A DNA stretch of 42,910 bases, from assembly GCA_002928965.1 (NCBI GenBank), contig PERU01000030.1, positions 1-42,910 of the forward strand, written 5' to 3'. The notes below the pieces were generated by a model. It did not search any database. It worked only from the letters and a program-made list of their open reading frames with translations, and was not told where the DNA came from. Origin of the DNA: Methylomonas sp. Its GTDB lineage: Bacteria > Pseudomonadota > Gammaproteobacteria > Methylococcales > Methylomonadaceae. This document shows positions 34,279 through 42,910 of this stretch, in pieces. The translations under genes and the position numbers were made by a program. How positions within the stretch are numbered: position 1 is the first letter of the stretch; each line of letters opens with the position of its first letter.

Positions 34279-35366
34279 GTAAACTTTTATTCCGCTTGCT
34301 GCTAGTAATCACAATGCCAGTCTGCGCAGAGCACCCGCAAATTCAGATCAGTCAGCAGCAAATTGATAATTTGGGCATCAAACTAGGCGCTATCGTTGCT
34401 GGTCAACAGGTGCCTATGCTGTATGCGCCGGCACGGGTGGTGGTGCCCAGTTATCACGAACAAATGGTCAACGTACCGCAACCGGGCTTTTTGACACAAC
34501 TCCATGCCAACATAGGCGACAACGTCAAAAAAGGTCAACTACTGGCGCAGTTACACAGCCCGGAGTTAATCGCATTGCAGCAACAGTTTTTAACAGCTCA
34601 AAGCGAACTGCATTTAGCCGGGCTGGAACGCAACCGGGATCAAAAACTTCTGCAGGCTGGGGTAGTTGCGGAAAGACGCTGGCAACAAACCCAGGCCATT
34701 CATAGCAGTAAAGCCGCGATTGCAGACGAGGCCAAGCAATTATTAGCCATGGCCGGCATGTCTGCCAGCGAAATTGCCCAATTGGTCAAAAGTCACCAGT
34801 TAAGCGGTCAAATTCAAATCCGTTCACCTATCGACGGCGTGGTATTGGAGCGAATGGCCACCTTGGGGTCGCGTTTGGATTTACTGGCGCCGCTATATCG
34901 TATTGCTGACTTGTCAGAATTGTGGCTGGAAATCAATGTACCGCAAGAAAAAATGCCTGCGGTGCAAATTGGCAACCAAGTAAAAACCGATGATGAGGCC
35001 ATCACCGGCAAAATTACCTTGCTGGGTCAAAGTGTCGATGAAGACACTCAGACTATCTTAGCGAGAGCAACCCTATCGGGCAAAACAGACCAATTGCGGG
35101 TCGGACAAAATTTGACCATACAAATCATGCTGCATAGCGAGCAAACGGCATTCAAGGTACCCAATACCGCCATCGCTCAGCAAAACGGCCTATATTTTGT
35201 GTTTGTCCGAAATCCCGCAGGCTTTGCCGTTAAAGAAGTGCACATCCTCGGCAAACAGAGTAACGAATCACTGATCACCGGTCCTTTGAGAGGAGAAGAA
35301 CAAATAGCCTTACAAGGTTCGGTTGCCTTAAAAGCAAACTGGTTAGGTCTGAGCGGGGACGAGTGA
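34275..35366 (+). CDS. RND periplasmic adaptor (CusB/CzcB-like)
   Basis: 363-residue membrane-fusion protein linking the RND pump to the TolC-like channel. An N-terminal export signal (LLFRLLLVITMPVCA) is followed by a barrel-sandwich/lipoyl half (VNVPQPGFLTQLHANIGDNVKKGQLLAQLHSPELIALQQQ), a helical hairpin, the second lipoyl half (GQIQIRSPIDGVVLERMATLGSRLDLLAPLYRIADLSELWLEINVPQ), a beta-barrel and a membrane-proximal domain. There is no His/Met-rich N-terminal metal site, which is unlike CusB and leaves the metal open. It overlaps both neighbours by a few bases (ATGA and TGATG), so subunits are translationally coupled. Confidence 0.93.
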   Translation: MSKLLFRLLLVITMPVCAEHPQIQISQQQIDNLGIKLGAIVAGQQVPMLYAPARVVVPSYHEQMVNVPQPGFLTQLHANIGDNVKKGQLLAQLHSPELIALQQQFLTAQSELHLAGLERNRDQKLLQAGVVAERRWQQTQAIHSSKAAIADEAKQLLAMAGMSASEIAQLVKSHQLSGQIQIRSPIDGVVLERMATLGSRLDLLAPLYRIADLSELWLEINVPQEKMPAVQIGNQVKTDDEAITGKITLLGQSVDEDTQTILARATLSGKTDQLRVGQNLTIQIMLHSEQTAFKVPNTAIAQQNGLYFVFVRNPAGFAVKEVHILGKQSNESLITGPLRGEEQIALQGSVALKANWLGLSGDE

Positions 35367-38300
35367 TGAGTGGGTTGATTCGCTTTGCTCTCACCCAACG
35401 CTTGATGATGTGTCTGTTGATGCTGTTGCTGGCTGGCGGCGGCTATTACGCTTTTAAAAACCTTCCCATCGATGCCTTTCCGGAAGTCTCGCCAACCCAG
35501 GTCAAAATTATCGTCAAAGCCAACGGCATGACGCCGGAAGAAGTTGAAAACCGCATCACCGCACCGATCGAACTGGAACTACTGGGCATTCCTCAGCAAA
35601 CCATGCTGCGTTCACTCGCCAAATATGCCATCACCGATATTACCCTGGATTTTGCAGAAGGCACGGATATTTACTGGGCCAGACAACAGGTCGCTGAACG
35701 CCTGAATGGCATTTGGGGCAACTTACCGGCTGGTGTCACTGGCGGCATCGCTCCGATGACCACCCCGCTGGGCGAAATGTTCATGTTTGCCATAGAAGGC
35801 GGCGATTTGACTTTAATGGAAAGGCGGGAATTGCTGGATTGGGTAATACGCCCTATGTTGCGGACCGTGCCTGGCGTTGCTGATGTCAATGCGCTCGGCG
35901 GTGTGGTGCGTAGCTTTGAGGTAATTCCTAACAACATTCGGATGGCCTCGCGAAATATTGGTATGAATGAATTGGTCACCGCCTTGCAGCATAACAATCG
36001 CAACGATGGCGCCGGGCGACTGACTGAAGGTGAAGAAGCACTGATTGTGCGTGCCGAAGGCCGGATCAAGCACGAACAGGATGTTCGGGATATTGTCATT
36101 ACCCAACATGAAGGCTTGCCCATTCGTGTCGATGACGTTGCTGACGTGCAGATTGGCTCATTGACACGTTACGGCGCCGTCAGTAAAGATGGTAAAGGTG
36201 AAGTTGTAACAGGGGTTGTACTAAGTTTACGCGGCGCCAACGCTCGGCAGACCGTAACAAATATCCAGGCCAAACTCAATGAAATGCAAGCCACGTTGCC
36301 CAAGGGCGTGTATATCAATGTGTTTTATAACCGTGGCAAGTTGGTTGATAACGCTGTTGATACAGTAAGTCATGCCCTGCTGGAAGCCATCGTACTGGTG
36401 GTGCTTTTGTTGATTGTGTTTTTGGGCGATTTGCGGGCGTCGCTGACCGTTGCTTTATCCTTACCCTTGGCTGCATTGGTGACATTCATCTTGATGCATG
36501 CATTTGGCATGTCTGCAAATCTGATGAGTCTGGGTGGTTTGGCGATCGCTATTGGCATGCTGGTGGATGGTGCCGTGGTTGTCGTCGAAAACATCATCAC
36601 GCAACTAGCAGACCCTGATAAGTCTGAACGCCTGCCCCGCTTGCACATCATTTACCGTGCTACCAAGGAAGTGGCGGCACCGGTAACGTCCGGCATATTG
36701 ATCATTATCATGGTGTTTTTGCCGTTATTGACCCTGGAAGGGCTGGAAGGCAAATTGTTTGGACCTGTAGCGATGACGATTGTGTTTGCCTTGAGTGGCT
36801 CATTGATACTGTCGTTGACGGTAATTCCAGTGCTGGCCTCTTTTTTGTTGCAGCATGTTGCTCATGAAGAACCCTGGCTACCCAGGTACTTATTGCGCGT
36901 CTATCAACCCTTATTAGCTTGGTGCCTGCATCACAGCAAGATCATTTTTTTAGCCGCAGGCGGATTGTTGATACTGACCGTAATGGCATTCAGTCAAATC
37001 GGCAGCACGTTTATGCCCACCATGGATGAAGGTGACATTATCGTGCAACTGGAGAAACTACCCTCCATCACCTTGCAAAATTCCGTGGAACTGGATGGAC
37101 AGGTACAAAAAAATATTCTGGAACATATCCCGGAAGTCGCTACGGTCGTCTCTCGGGTAGGTTCGGATGAATTGGGACTGGATCCGATGGGGTTAAATGA
37201 AACTGATACCTTCTTGATCTTAAAGCCCAAGTCGGAATGGCGCATGTCCACTAAAGCAGAATTAATTGAAGCCATCCGCAACATCATGCCGCACACACCG
37301 GGTATTGCATTTGGTTTTACCCAACCGATTGAGATGCGGGTGTCCGAAATGCTGACAGGCACTCGCGGCGATGTGGCCATTAAATTGTTCGGAAGTGATC
37401 TTGATGTGTTGAATCACAAAGGTGAAGAAATCGAAGCCCTGCTGCGGTCTATTTCAGGCTCCAGCGACGTGTTTATGCGTAAAAACGAGGGTATGCAATT
37501 CCTGCAAATCACTATCGATCGTCAGGCAAGCGGTCGTTTGGGCTTGGATGGCGACAGCATTGAAGACATGTTACGGGCACAAATCGAAGGTTCTTCACTG
37601 GGGATAGTGCAGGAAGGTATCAAACGTACCCCATTATTATTACGCGGCAATAGCGACACCTCCAATTTTGCCAATTTGCAACTCACCTTGCCCCATGGAG
37701 GTCATGTGCCGATTACTGCGTTGGCAAAAATTGAGCATGTTGAAGGTGTGGTAGCCATTGGCCGCGAAAAAGGTCAGCGCTTTGTGGTAATACGCAGTAA
37801 TGTAGAGGGTCGTGATTTAGTAGGGTTTGTCGATGAAGCCCGTAAACTGGTCGCTGAAACAATCAGTTTGCCCTCTGGATATCGCATTGAATTTGGAGGC
37901 CAATTTGAAAACCAACAGCGGGCAGCTGCTCGATTATCGCTGGTGATCCCGGTATCACTCGGGCTGATTTTTTTATTACTGTTTACAACTTTTGGCTCTG
38001 TCCGTCAGGCCATGCTGGTATTATCCAATATCCCATTAGCCATGGTAGGCGGGGTTTTTGCCTTGTGGTCGTCAGGAGAATACTTATCTGTTCCGGCTTC
38101 GGTGGGATTTATTGCCCTACTGGGAATAGCCGTTTTAAATGGTGTGGTGATGGTAACCTACTTTAATCAGTTATTTGTTACCGGCATGGAAATTTCTCGG
38201 GTTGTCGTTATCGGCTCTGCACGCAGACTGCGGCCAGTATTGATGACTGCCAGCATAGCCGCGTTTGGCTTGATTCCTTTGTTGTTCGCCTCCGGTCCGG

Positions 38301-38428
38301 GTTCCGAAATACAGCGACCGCTTGCTATCGTGGTCACGGGCGGGTTGGTTTCATCTACCGTATTAACCTTGATTGTTTTACCAATCTTGTATCAACTATT
38401 TGGCCACCCTACTAAGGAGAAGACATGA
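35366..38428 (+). CDS. HME-type RND metal-efflux pump (CusA/CzcA family)
   Basis: About 1020-residue inner-membrane proton-driven exporter. Full RND architecture: TM1 near the N-terminus, a porter domain, TM2-6 (LLEAIVLVVLLLIVFLGDLRASLTVALSLPLAALVTF), a second porter domain and TM7-12 (GLIFLLLFTTFGSVRQAMLVLSNIPLAMVGGVFA). The TM4 motif GGLAIAIGMLVDGAVVVVENII has the conserved Asp (401) and Glu (408), while the first Asp of the CzcA-type DFG pattern is Ala. The periplasmic MPTMDEGDIIVQLEKLPSI region lacks the Met that binds Cu(I) in CusA, so copper/silver specificity is not supported. The exported metal is undetermined. It overlaps the following DUF3240 gene by 4 bp. Confidence 0.94.
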   Translation: MSGLIRFALTQRLMMCLLMLLLAGGGYYAFKNLPIDAFPEVSPTQVKIIVKANGMTPEEVENRITAPIELELLGIPQQTMLRSLAKYAITDITLDFAEGTDIYWARQQVAERLNGIWGNLPAGVTGGIAPMTTPLGEMFMFAIEGGDLTLMERRELLDWVIRPMLRTVPGVADVNALGGVVRSFEVIPNNIRMASRNIGMNELVTALQHNNRNDGAGRLTEGEEALIVRAEGRIKHEQDVRDIVITQHEGLPIRVDDVADVQIGSLTRYGAVSKDGKGEVVTGVVLSLRGANARQTVTNIQAKLNEMQATLPKGVYINVFYNRGKLVDNAVDTVSHALLEAIVLVVLLLIVFLGDLRASLTVALSLPLAALVTFILMHAFGMSANLMSLGGLAIAIGMLVDGAVVVVENIITQLADPDKSERLPRLHIIYRATKEVAAPVTSGILIIIMVFLPLLTLEGLEGKLFGPVAMTIVFALSGSLILSLTVIPVLASFLLQHVAHEEPWLPRYLLRVYQPLLAWCLHHSKIIFLAAGGLLILTVMAFSQIGSTFMPTMDEGDIIVQLEKLPSITLQNSVELDGQVQKNILEHIPEVATVVSRVGSDELGLDPMGLNETDTFLILKPKSEWRMSTKAELIEAIRNIMPHTPGIAFGFTQPIEMRVSEMLTGTRGDVAIKLFGSDLDVLNHKGEEIEALLRSISGSSDVFMRKNEGMQFLQITIDRQASGRLGLDGDSIEDMLRAQIEGSSLGIVQEGIKRTPLLLRGNSDTSNFANLQLTLPHGGHVPITALAKIEHVEGVVAIGREKGQRFVVIRSNVEGRDLVGFVDEARKLVAETISLPSGYRIEFGGQFENQQRAAARLSLVIPVSLGLIFLLLFTTFGSVRQAMLVLSNIPLAMVGGVFALWSSGEYLSVPASVGFIALLGIAVLNGVVMVTYFNQLFVTGMEISRVVVIGSARRLRPVLMTASIAAFGLIPLLFASGPGSEIQRPLAIVVTGGLVSSTVLTLIVLPILYQLFGHPTKEKT

Positions 38429-38730
38429 AAACTGAACAGTTTCTGGTAACCATAAATGTTTCAACAGCGCTTGAAGAAGCCATGGTGGATTGTCTTTTAA
38501 CGTTCGAGTCTGCGCAAGGTTTTTCCAGTTTTCCGGTAAATGCACATGATCATCGCAATCATGGCCTGTCGGTATCGGAACAAGTCACCGGCAGACAACG
38601 GAAAATGCGCTTTCAAATGTTTATCGAAAGCGATCATTTACCGGCATTATTAAGCACATTAAAAAACGACTTTACGGGCTCCGGTTTACATTATTGGGTT
38701 ATGCCTGTGCTGGAACATAACGAAATTTAG
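38425..38730 (+). CDS. DUF3240 PII-like protein
   Basis: 101-residue protein of the DUF3240 family, placed in the GlnB/PII-like structural superfamily. It shows the family layout of strand-helix repeats (QFLVTINVSTALEEAMVDCLLTFES, then KMRFQMFIESDHLPALLSTLKNDFTGSGLHYWVMPVLE). Such genes typically sit directly behind CusA/CzcA-type pumps, as here (ATGA overlap with the permease stop), which argues for regulation or metal sensing at the pump; this role is inferred, not established. It is paralogous to the C-terminal half of the next protein. Confidence 0.88.
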   Translation: MKTEQFLVTINVSTALEEAMVDCLLTFESAQGFSSFPVNAHDHRNHGLSVSEQVTGRQRKMRFQMFIESDHLPALLSTLKNDFTGSGLHYWVMPVLEHNEI

Positions 38731-38829
38731 GCTTTTTTGAGCAAAAATCTCTGTTGAATGCTATCTTTTACTGAGGTCCGTAAGTACGTTATTTGTTTGC
38801 GGTAAGTGGATTTTTTTCTGATATGCACT

Positions 38830-39558
38830 ATGAATATTTTTTTAAGACGAATTCCCGCCAATACGCAACAATCTGAAATTTCGGACTTTGTCAGCCCACT
38901 GTTGAAAAGCGGTTTTTTTAAAAAAGCCGGGCAGATCATTAACATTGAAATACTGGCGTTGCGAGATGTCAGACTCGATTCAATTGAATACCATGGCTTG
39001 GTGACATTAGAATCTGACTGGTCGGTAAAACAAGCCATTACCCGACTAAAAAACCGCCGATTAAACGGCCGATACATTAGCGTCCGACCCTATTTCCATC
39101 GTAATTGGGACAATGATCCGCGCCAACATCAAACTCATTCCGATAATGCTGCATTTATTGAAAAGCGGCACGGTGATCGACGCCGCGGTAAATATCTGGA
39201 GGTTATTAAAAATGTCTCGGATTCTTATGCTTCCCAGGAAGACTTTACTCACACTATGAATCATCAGCAATTCCAAGTCACATTCATTGTATCTGCCGAG
39301 TTTGAAATGGCAGTAGCCGAATGTTTGGTTGGCTTTGAACTTGAACATACCAATTTACTTGGCGAACTGGATATACCGGATCATCGGATTACCCGTTTCA
39401 TGACTGAACTTGAAGGCCCGGAGCAAAAATCCCGCCGCTTTCAGTTTTTCGCTACCAGAGGTGTCATATCAGAAGTGCTGGATAAACTAAAATCTCAGTT
39501 TTCCAGTAAAAGCATTTATTACTGGGTTACCCCAGTGGTTGAATTTGGCATCATTTAA
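38830..39558 (+). CDS. RRM-like / DUF3240 fusion protein
   Basis: 242 residues from the ATG before NIFLRRIPA; the frame extends 8 residues further upstream to 38806. Residues ~1-90 look like an RNA-recognition-motif domain: RNP2-like NIFLRRI, helices, a degenerate RNP1-like YHGLVTLE and LNGRYISVRPY. A basic linker follows (EKRHGDRRRGKYLEVIKNVSDSY). From Met143 the rest (QQFQVTFIVSAEFEMAVAECLVGFE through KSIYYWVTPVVEFGII) aligns end to end with the DUF3240 protein at 38425-38730. The junction is DFTHT-MNHQQFQ. I infer fusion of an RRM gene and a duplicated DUF3240 gene. No strong ribosome-binding site precedes either ATG. Confidence 0.85.
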   Translation: MNIFLRRIPANTQQSEISDFVSPLLKSGFFKKAGQIINIEILALRDVRLDSIEYHGLVTLESDWSVKQAITRLKNRRLNGRYISVRPYFHRNWDNDPRQHQTHSDNAAFIEKRHGDRRRGKYLEVIKNVSDSYASQEDFTHTMNHQQFQVTFIVSAEFEMAVAECLVGFELEHTNLLGELDIPDHRITRFMTELEGPEQKSRRFQFFATRGVISEVLDKLKSQFSSKSIYYWVTPVVEFGII

Positions 39559-39764
39559 TGCCAATCTTGCCGAACAAATGTGATTCTAAGCTTCAAGCCA
39601 AACTCTAACTGACGAACATGAACACTCAAAATCACCCCGGCCAATGAAAGTTGGGGTAGAAGTGATACCAGTTGCTATTCCATGCCTTTAGGTTCGCGAC
39701 TGGCATTGCCCCTACGGTGAGTTTCACAGTACATAGGGATTTCTGAAAGTCGCTTTTCAGTTGA

Positions 39765-39812
39765 AACCGATCCAAACAAATTCTTATGCAAGAAAATAAA
39801 GTTGGATCGGTT
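39765..39812. terminator. Candidate convergent terminator / inverted repeat
   Basis: 11-bp perfect inverted repeat AACCGATCCAA (39765-39775) and TTGGATCGGTT (39802-39812) around a 26-nt AT-rich loop, just downstream of the minus-strand ferredoxin gene. The minus-strand reading is followed by TTTCAACTG, a poor T tract, so termination is only possible. The remaining spacer 39559-39764 shows no gene. Confidence 0.45.
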
Positions 39813-39822
39813 GTTTAGTGAG

Positions 39823-40146
39823 TTATCTTTCCAACAACTCAAACTTGCCGGATTTTCCATTCCATTCGTCAGCGTCAGGCAGGGAGTCCTTTACTTCGGT
39901 AATGGTTGGCCATACTTTGGACAGCTCAGCATTCAAGGCAATAAAGTGCTCTTGACCTGCCGGTACTTCATCTTCAGCATGAATCGCATTAGCAGGGCAT
40001 TCCGGTTCACATAATGTGCAATCGATACATTCGTCCGGATCGATTACCAGAAAGTTGGGGCCTTCATGAAAACAATCGACTGGGCAAACATCAACGCAGT
40101 CGGTAAATTTGCATTTGATACAGTTTTCGGTGATTACAAAAGCCAT
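39823..40146 (-). CDS. fdxA: 7Fe ferredoxin, FdxA type
   Basis: 107-residue ferredoxin with one [3Fe-4S] and one [4Fe-4S] cluster. Cys at positions 9, 12, 17, 21, 25, 40, 43, 46 and 50 reproduce the Azotobacter FdI-type spacing with an offset of one ([17 protein letters not shown], then [12 protein letters not shown]). The C-terminal half lacks clusters, as in this family. It is a soluble electron carrier; the partner is unknown. It lies downstream of the EF-G gene on the same strand but is separated from it by a strong terminator, so it has its own promoter. Confidence 0.95.
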   Translation of the reverse strand: MAFVITENCIKCKFTDCVDVCPVDCFHEGPNFLVIDPDECIDCTLCEPECPANAIHAEDEVPAGQEHFIALNAELSKVWPTITEVKDSLPDADEWNGKSGKFELLER

Positions 40147-40210
40147 ATTGTTCTTCCAAGGTTAGGTAAATGAACAAGTTTCCATGAATTACAGAAACTT
40201 TATGGTTCAA

Positions 40211-40235
40211 AAAGAAACTGCCGCAGCTGCGGCAG
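40211..40235 (-). terminator. Intrinsic terminator after the EF-G gene
   Basis: Perfect 18-bp palindrome CTGCCGCAGCTGCGGCAG (40218-40235). On the minus strand it is followed by TTTCTTTTT, giving a standard intrinsic terminator about 70 bp after the EF-G stop and about 70 bp before the fdxA start. Confidence 0.85.
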
Positions 40236-40304
40236 ATTGCAATGTTGTATGATCCTGAAGGGTCGAAAGCAGGTGGTTATCCCGTTTCAACCCTTACGCT
40301 GGGA

Positions 40305-42410
40305 TTATTTGTTCTTTTCGCGCTCTTTCACTTCTTTAATCACTTCTTCCGCGACATTGCGTGGGCAAGCGATGTAATGTGAGAACTCCATCGAGAACTG
40401 GCCGCGACCCGAGGTCATGGTACGCAAATCACCGATGTAACCGAACATATCGCTCAGTGGCACGTCGGCTTTGATTCGAACACCGGTAACGCCTGGATCC
40501 TGGGATTTAATCATGCCGCGGCGGCGGTTCAAGTCACCGATCACGTCACCGACGTGTGCATCCGGTGTGAATACGTCAACCTTCATGATGGGTTCCAGCA
40601 ATTGCGGGTTACCTTTTGGAATCGATTGACGGTACGCAGCGCGAGCGGCGATTTCAAAAGCGATAGACGAGGAGTCAACCGCGTGGAAGCCACCGTCAGT
40701 CAGAATGACTTTGAAGTCCAAGCAAGGGAAGCCTGCCAATACACCTTTGTCGATACTGGCTTTAAAGCCTTTTTCAACCGCAGGCCAGTATTCGCGAGGT
40801 ACGTTACCGCCGGTCACTTGTGATTCGAACACGAAACCGCTGCCTGGCTCGCCAGGCTCGATAATGTAATCGATTTTCGCGTACTGACCGGAACCACCCG
40901 ATTGTTTTTTGTGGGTGTAGCTGTCTTCGACACGTTGGGTAATGGTTTCGCGGTACGCAACTTGCGGTTTACCTACGTTGACGTCCACACCATGGGTACG
41001 ACGCAAAATGTCGACTTTGATGTCCAGATGCAACTCGCCCATACCTTTGATGATGGTTTCACCTGACTCTTGATCGGTTTCAACGCGGAAAGACGGGTCT
41101 TCCTGGACCATTTTACCAATCGCGATACCCATTTTCTCATTACTGCCTTTGTCTTTTGGCGAAATCGCAATCGAGATAACGGGATCAGGGAATACCATGG
41201 GTTCCAGAGTAGCCGGTTGGTCCGGATCACACAAGGTGTGGCCGGTTTGCACGTTTTTCAAACCTATCAACGCTACGATGTCACCCGCTTGTGCGGTTTC
41301 GATCTCGTTGCGGTCATCAGCGTGCATTTCCACCATACGGCCGATACGCTCGGTTTTACCGGTAAAGGTATTCAATAAAGTGTCGCCCTTCTTGATACGA
41401 CCGGAGTAGATACGAACAAAATTCAAGGCACCGAAACGGTCGTCCATGATTTTGAACACTAGGGCACGCAATGGACGGTTGGCATTGACAGTCGCGTATT
41501 CGCCAGTTGGAACGCCTTCCAGGTCAGTCTCAGGTTGTGGATTGACTTCGGTAGGATTAGGCAAATACTCGATAACGCCGTCCAGTACCAACTGCACGCC
41601 TTTGTTTTTGAAAGACGAGCCGCAGAAAGTCGGGAAGAAATCCATTGCGATGGTACCTTTGCGGATGCAACGCTTGATCTCTTCGATGGTTGGCTCTTCG
41701 CCTTCCAGATATTTTTCCATGATGTCGTCGTCTTGATCAGCCACTTGGTCAATCAGTTTCGCTCGCCATTCTTCGACTTGCTCTGCCATATCCGCAGGTA
41801 CGTCTTGAATTTCGTATTTCAACGGGTCACCGGAATTATCCCAAACCCAGGCTTTGCGAGTCAGCAAATCCACTACACCAACAAAATTTTCTTCTTCGCC
41901 GATAGGCAAGGTCATCACTACTGGTTTCGCGCCCAATACTTCTTCAACCTGCTTAACGACGCGATAGAAATTGGCTCCCAGTCTGTCCAGTTTGTTGACA
42001 TAGATGACACGAGAGACTTTGGAGTCGTTCGCATAACGCCAGTTGGTTTCAGATTGTGGCTCCACGCCGCCGGAACCGCAGAATACGCCAACACCGCCAT
42101 CCAACACTTTTAAAGAACGGTAAACTTCGATAGTAAAGTCGACGTGGCCCGGGGTGTCGATGATATTAAAACGGTGTGGTTCGAATTGGTTGGTGCTACC
42201 CGGCCAAAAACAGGTGGTAGCAGCCGATTGAATGGTGATACCCCGTTCTTGCTCCTGCACCATGAAGTCTGTGGTCGCTGCACCATCATGTACCTCGCCG
42301 ATTTTGTGGATTTTTCCGGTCAGCTTCAAAATCCGCTCGGTTGTTGTGGTTTTACCAGCATCGACGTGAGCGAAGATGCCGATATTTCTGTAAAGCGATA
42401 GATCAGTCAT
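40305..42410 (-). CDS. Elongation factor G paralogue (FusA2-like)
   Basis: 701-residue translational GTPase with intact G motifs ([34 protein letters not shown]), the second domain ([30 protein letters not shown]), the EF-G domain IV ([58 protein letters not shown]) and domain V ([30 protein letters not shown]). It starts [20 protein letters not shown] and contains [34 protein letters not shown], as I recall from the second EF-G of gammaproteobacteria, rather than the str-operon EF-G. No rpsL, rpsG or tuf genes are adjacent, which agrees. It may be translocation- or recycling-specialised; which is unknown. Confidence 0.88.
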   Translation of the reverse strand: MTDLSLYRNIGIFAHVDAGKTTTTERILKLTGKIHKIGEVHDGAATTDFMVQEQERGITIQSAATTCFWPGSTNQFEPHRFNIIDTPGHVDFTIEVYRSLKVLDGGVGVFCGSGGVEPQSETNWRYANDSKVSRVIYVNKLDRLGANFYRVVKQVEEVLGAKPVVMTLPIGEEENFVGVVDLLTRKAWVWDNSGDPLKYEIQDVPADMAEQVEEWRAKLIDQVADQDDDIMEKYLEGEEPTIEEIKRCIRKGTIAMDFFPTFCGSSFKNKGVQLVLDGVIEYLPNPTEVNPQPETDLEGVPTGEYATVNANRPLRALVFKIMDDRFGALNFVRIYSGRIKKGDTLLNTFTGKTERIGRMVEMHADDRNEIETAQAGDIVALIGLKNVQTGHTLCDPDQPATLEPMVFPDPVISIAISPKDKGSNEKMGIAIGKMVQEDPSFRVETDQESGETIIKGMGELHLDIKVDILRRTHGVDVNVGKPQVAYRETITQRVEDSYTHKKQSGGSGQYAKIDYIIEPGEPGSGFVFESQVTGGNVPREYWPAVEKGFKASIDKGVLAGFPCLDFKVILTDGGFHAVDSSSIAFEIAARAAYRQSIPKGNPQLLEPIMKVDVFTPDAHVGDVIGDLNRRRGMIKSQDPGVTGVRIKADVPLSDMFGYIGDLRTMTSGRGQFSMEFSHYIACPRNVAEEVIKEVKEREKNK

Positions 42411-42790
42411 GGTTGTACTCTAATATGGAGATGAAAACGTTTTAACCCTTTGGCACCATTGCCGCAGCTTCTTTCACAGACCGGGTCAATGAAAAATCCG
42501 CCTATCTTACCTGAAAATCAAAAAAAACAGAATGTCAATTCTGGTTTAGGATTTAGATACTCAACAAATTCACATATACCCCAATGCATCAATTGCAGCA
42601 GATTACTATAAAGTCAGCACGCTAGAAAACCAGATAACGATTGAATACCAATCATCAACATGCGGGCTTTTCAAGCAGCACCGGAGGTATCGACCAACAG
42701 AACAGAAGCGACACCATCGATTGAGCAGTAGAATCCAAGTTAAAGTGAAATCCCCTCTGTTGGTTAGGCTGCCATTTTAACGATTGGCAG
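42411..42790. other. Intergenic region upstream of the EF-G gene
   Basis: 380 bp with no credible gene on either strand. It must hold the minus-strand EF-G promoter and leader. Just before the EF-G start I see no strong Shine-Dalgarno (TAGAGTACAACC). Confidence 0.4.
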
Positions 42791-42910
42791 CTAGGAGCCT
42801 GTCCGAGAATAGGAATCGTCGCGAGGGAAAGCTATTTTGAGTCAGATTTGTTGATCATTTGAGGCGAATAGTGGTGCTATTTAACGAAAATGAGCGGGAA
42901 ATCTGGCCAA
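42791..42910. mobile_element. Miniature inverted-repeat element B, copy 2 (cut by window edge)
   Basis: 120 bp identical to positions 9155-9274 except one transition (C to T at the 43rd base), in the same orientation and beginning with the same CTAGGAGCCTG end. The right end lies beyond the window. The flank to the left (GATTGGCAG) is unrelated to that at 9155, so the shared boundary defines the true left end of the element. Confidence 0.85.

Noticed and set aside
41535-42113. 192-codon plus-strand frame
   Set aside because: Lies wholly antisense to the well-supported EF-G gene and shows no family motif.
1-42910. CRISPR array, tRNA or rRNA genes, prophage
   Set aside because: No regularly spaced direct repeats, no cloverleaf-type or rRNA-like sequence and no phage structural genes were recognised on either strand.

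Overview
The window looks like chromosome of a gammaproteobacterial methanotroph of the Methylococcales (Methylomonas/Methylobacter type). This is inferred from gene content (GH15-like/glucokinase pair, methanotroph-style RRM protein, HME-RND operon, second EF-G) and moderate base composition; no methane-oxidation gene is present to prove it. I see no rRNA, tRNA, CRISPR array, prophage or full insertion sequence.

Layout. 1-2214: a lipoprotein, a decayed toxin-antitoxin pair, a TetR regulator with a palindromic operator, and a small Arg-rich protein. 2432-8901: an APH/P-loop kinase fusion, dCTP deaminase, a large GH15/phosphorylase-kinase-like protein and glucokinase. 8902-9343: an intergenic pocket holding two miniature inverted-repeat elements; one recurs, almost identical, at the right edge of the window. 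9344-13648: a sugar-kinase-like phosphotransferase, rdgB, rph and a Ser/Thr kinase on the minus strand, with yicC divergent. 13982-16835: an ABC-F ATPase, a membrane protein and a universal stress protein. 16828-21827: a lower-ligand/nucleotide-loop cobalamin cluster (cobU, cobT, TM2 protein, cobS, bluB, cobQ). 21779-25155: a PAS-GGDEF diguanylate cyclase, a TPR protein and a CYTH protein on the minus strand.

25413-28939 is the most interesting regulated unit. A sigma-54 activator with an N-terminal Cys-containing MetOD1-like sensor is divergent from a three-gene operon (DUF938 methyltransferase-like, SDR with Phe replacing the catalytic Tyr, YdhR-like monooxygenase). The intergenic region carries a near-consensus -24/-12 promoter and two 15-bp TGAA-N7-TTCA sites exactly 20 bp apart, so a complete uncharacterised sensor-promoter-enzyme circuit can be read from the sequence.

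29380-32350 (minus strand) holds a Tim44-domain protein, a methyltransferase and an autotransporter. 32490-39558 is a metal-efflux operon: His-rich exported peptide, TolC-like protein, adaptor, HME-RND pump and a DUF3240 PII-like protein, followed by a second DUF3240 domain fused to an RRM-like domain. I know of no description of an RRM/PII-like fusion beside a metal pump. The window ends with a 7Fe ferredoxin and an EF-G paralogue on the minus strand.
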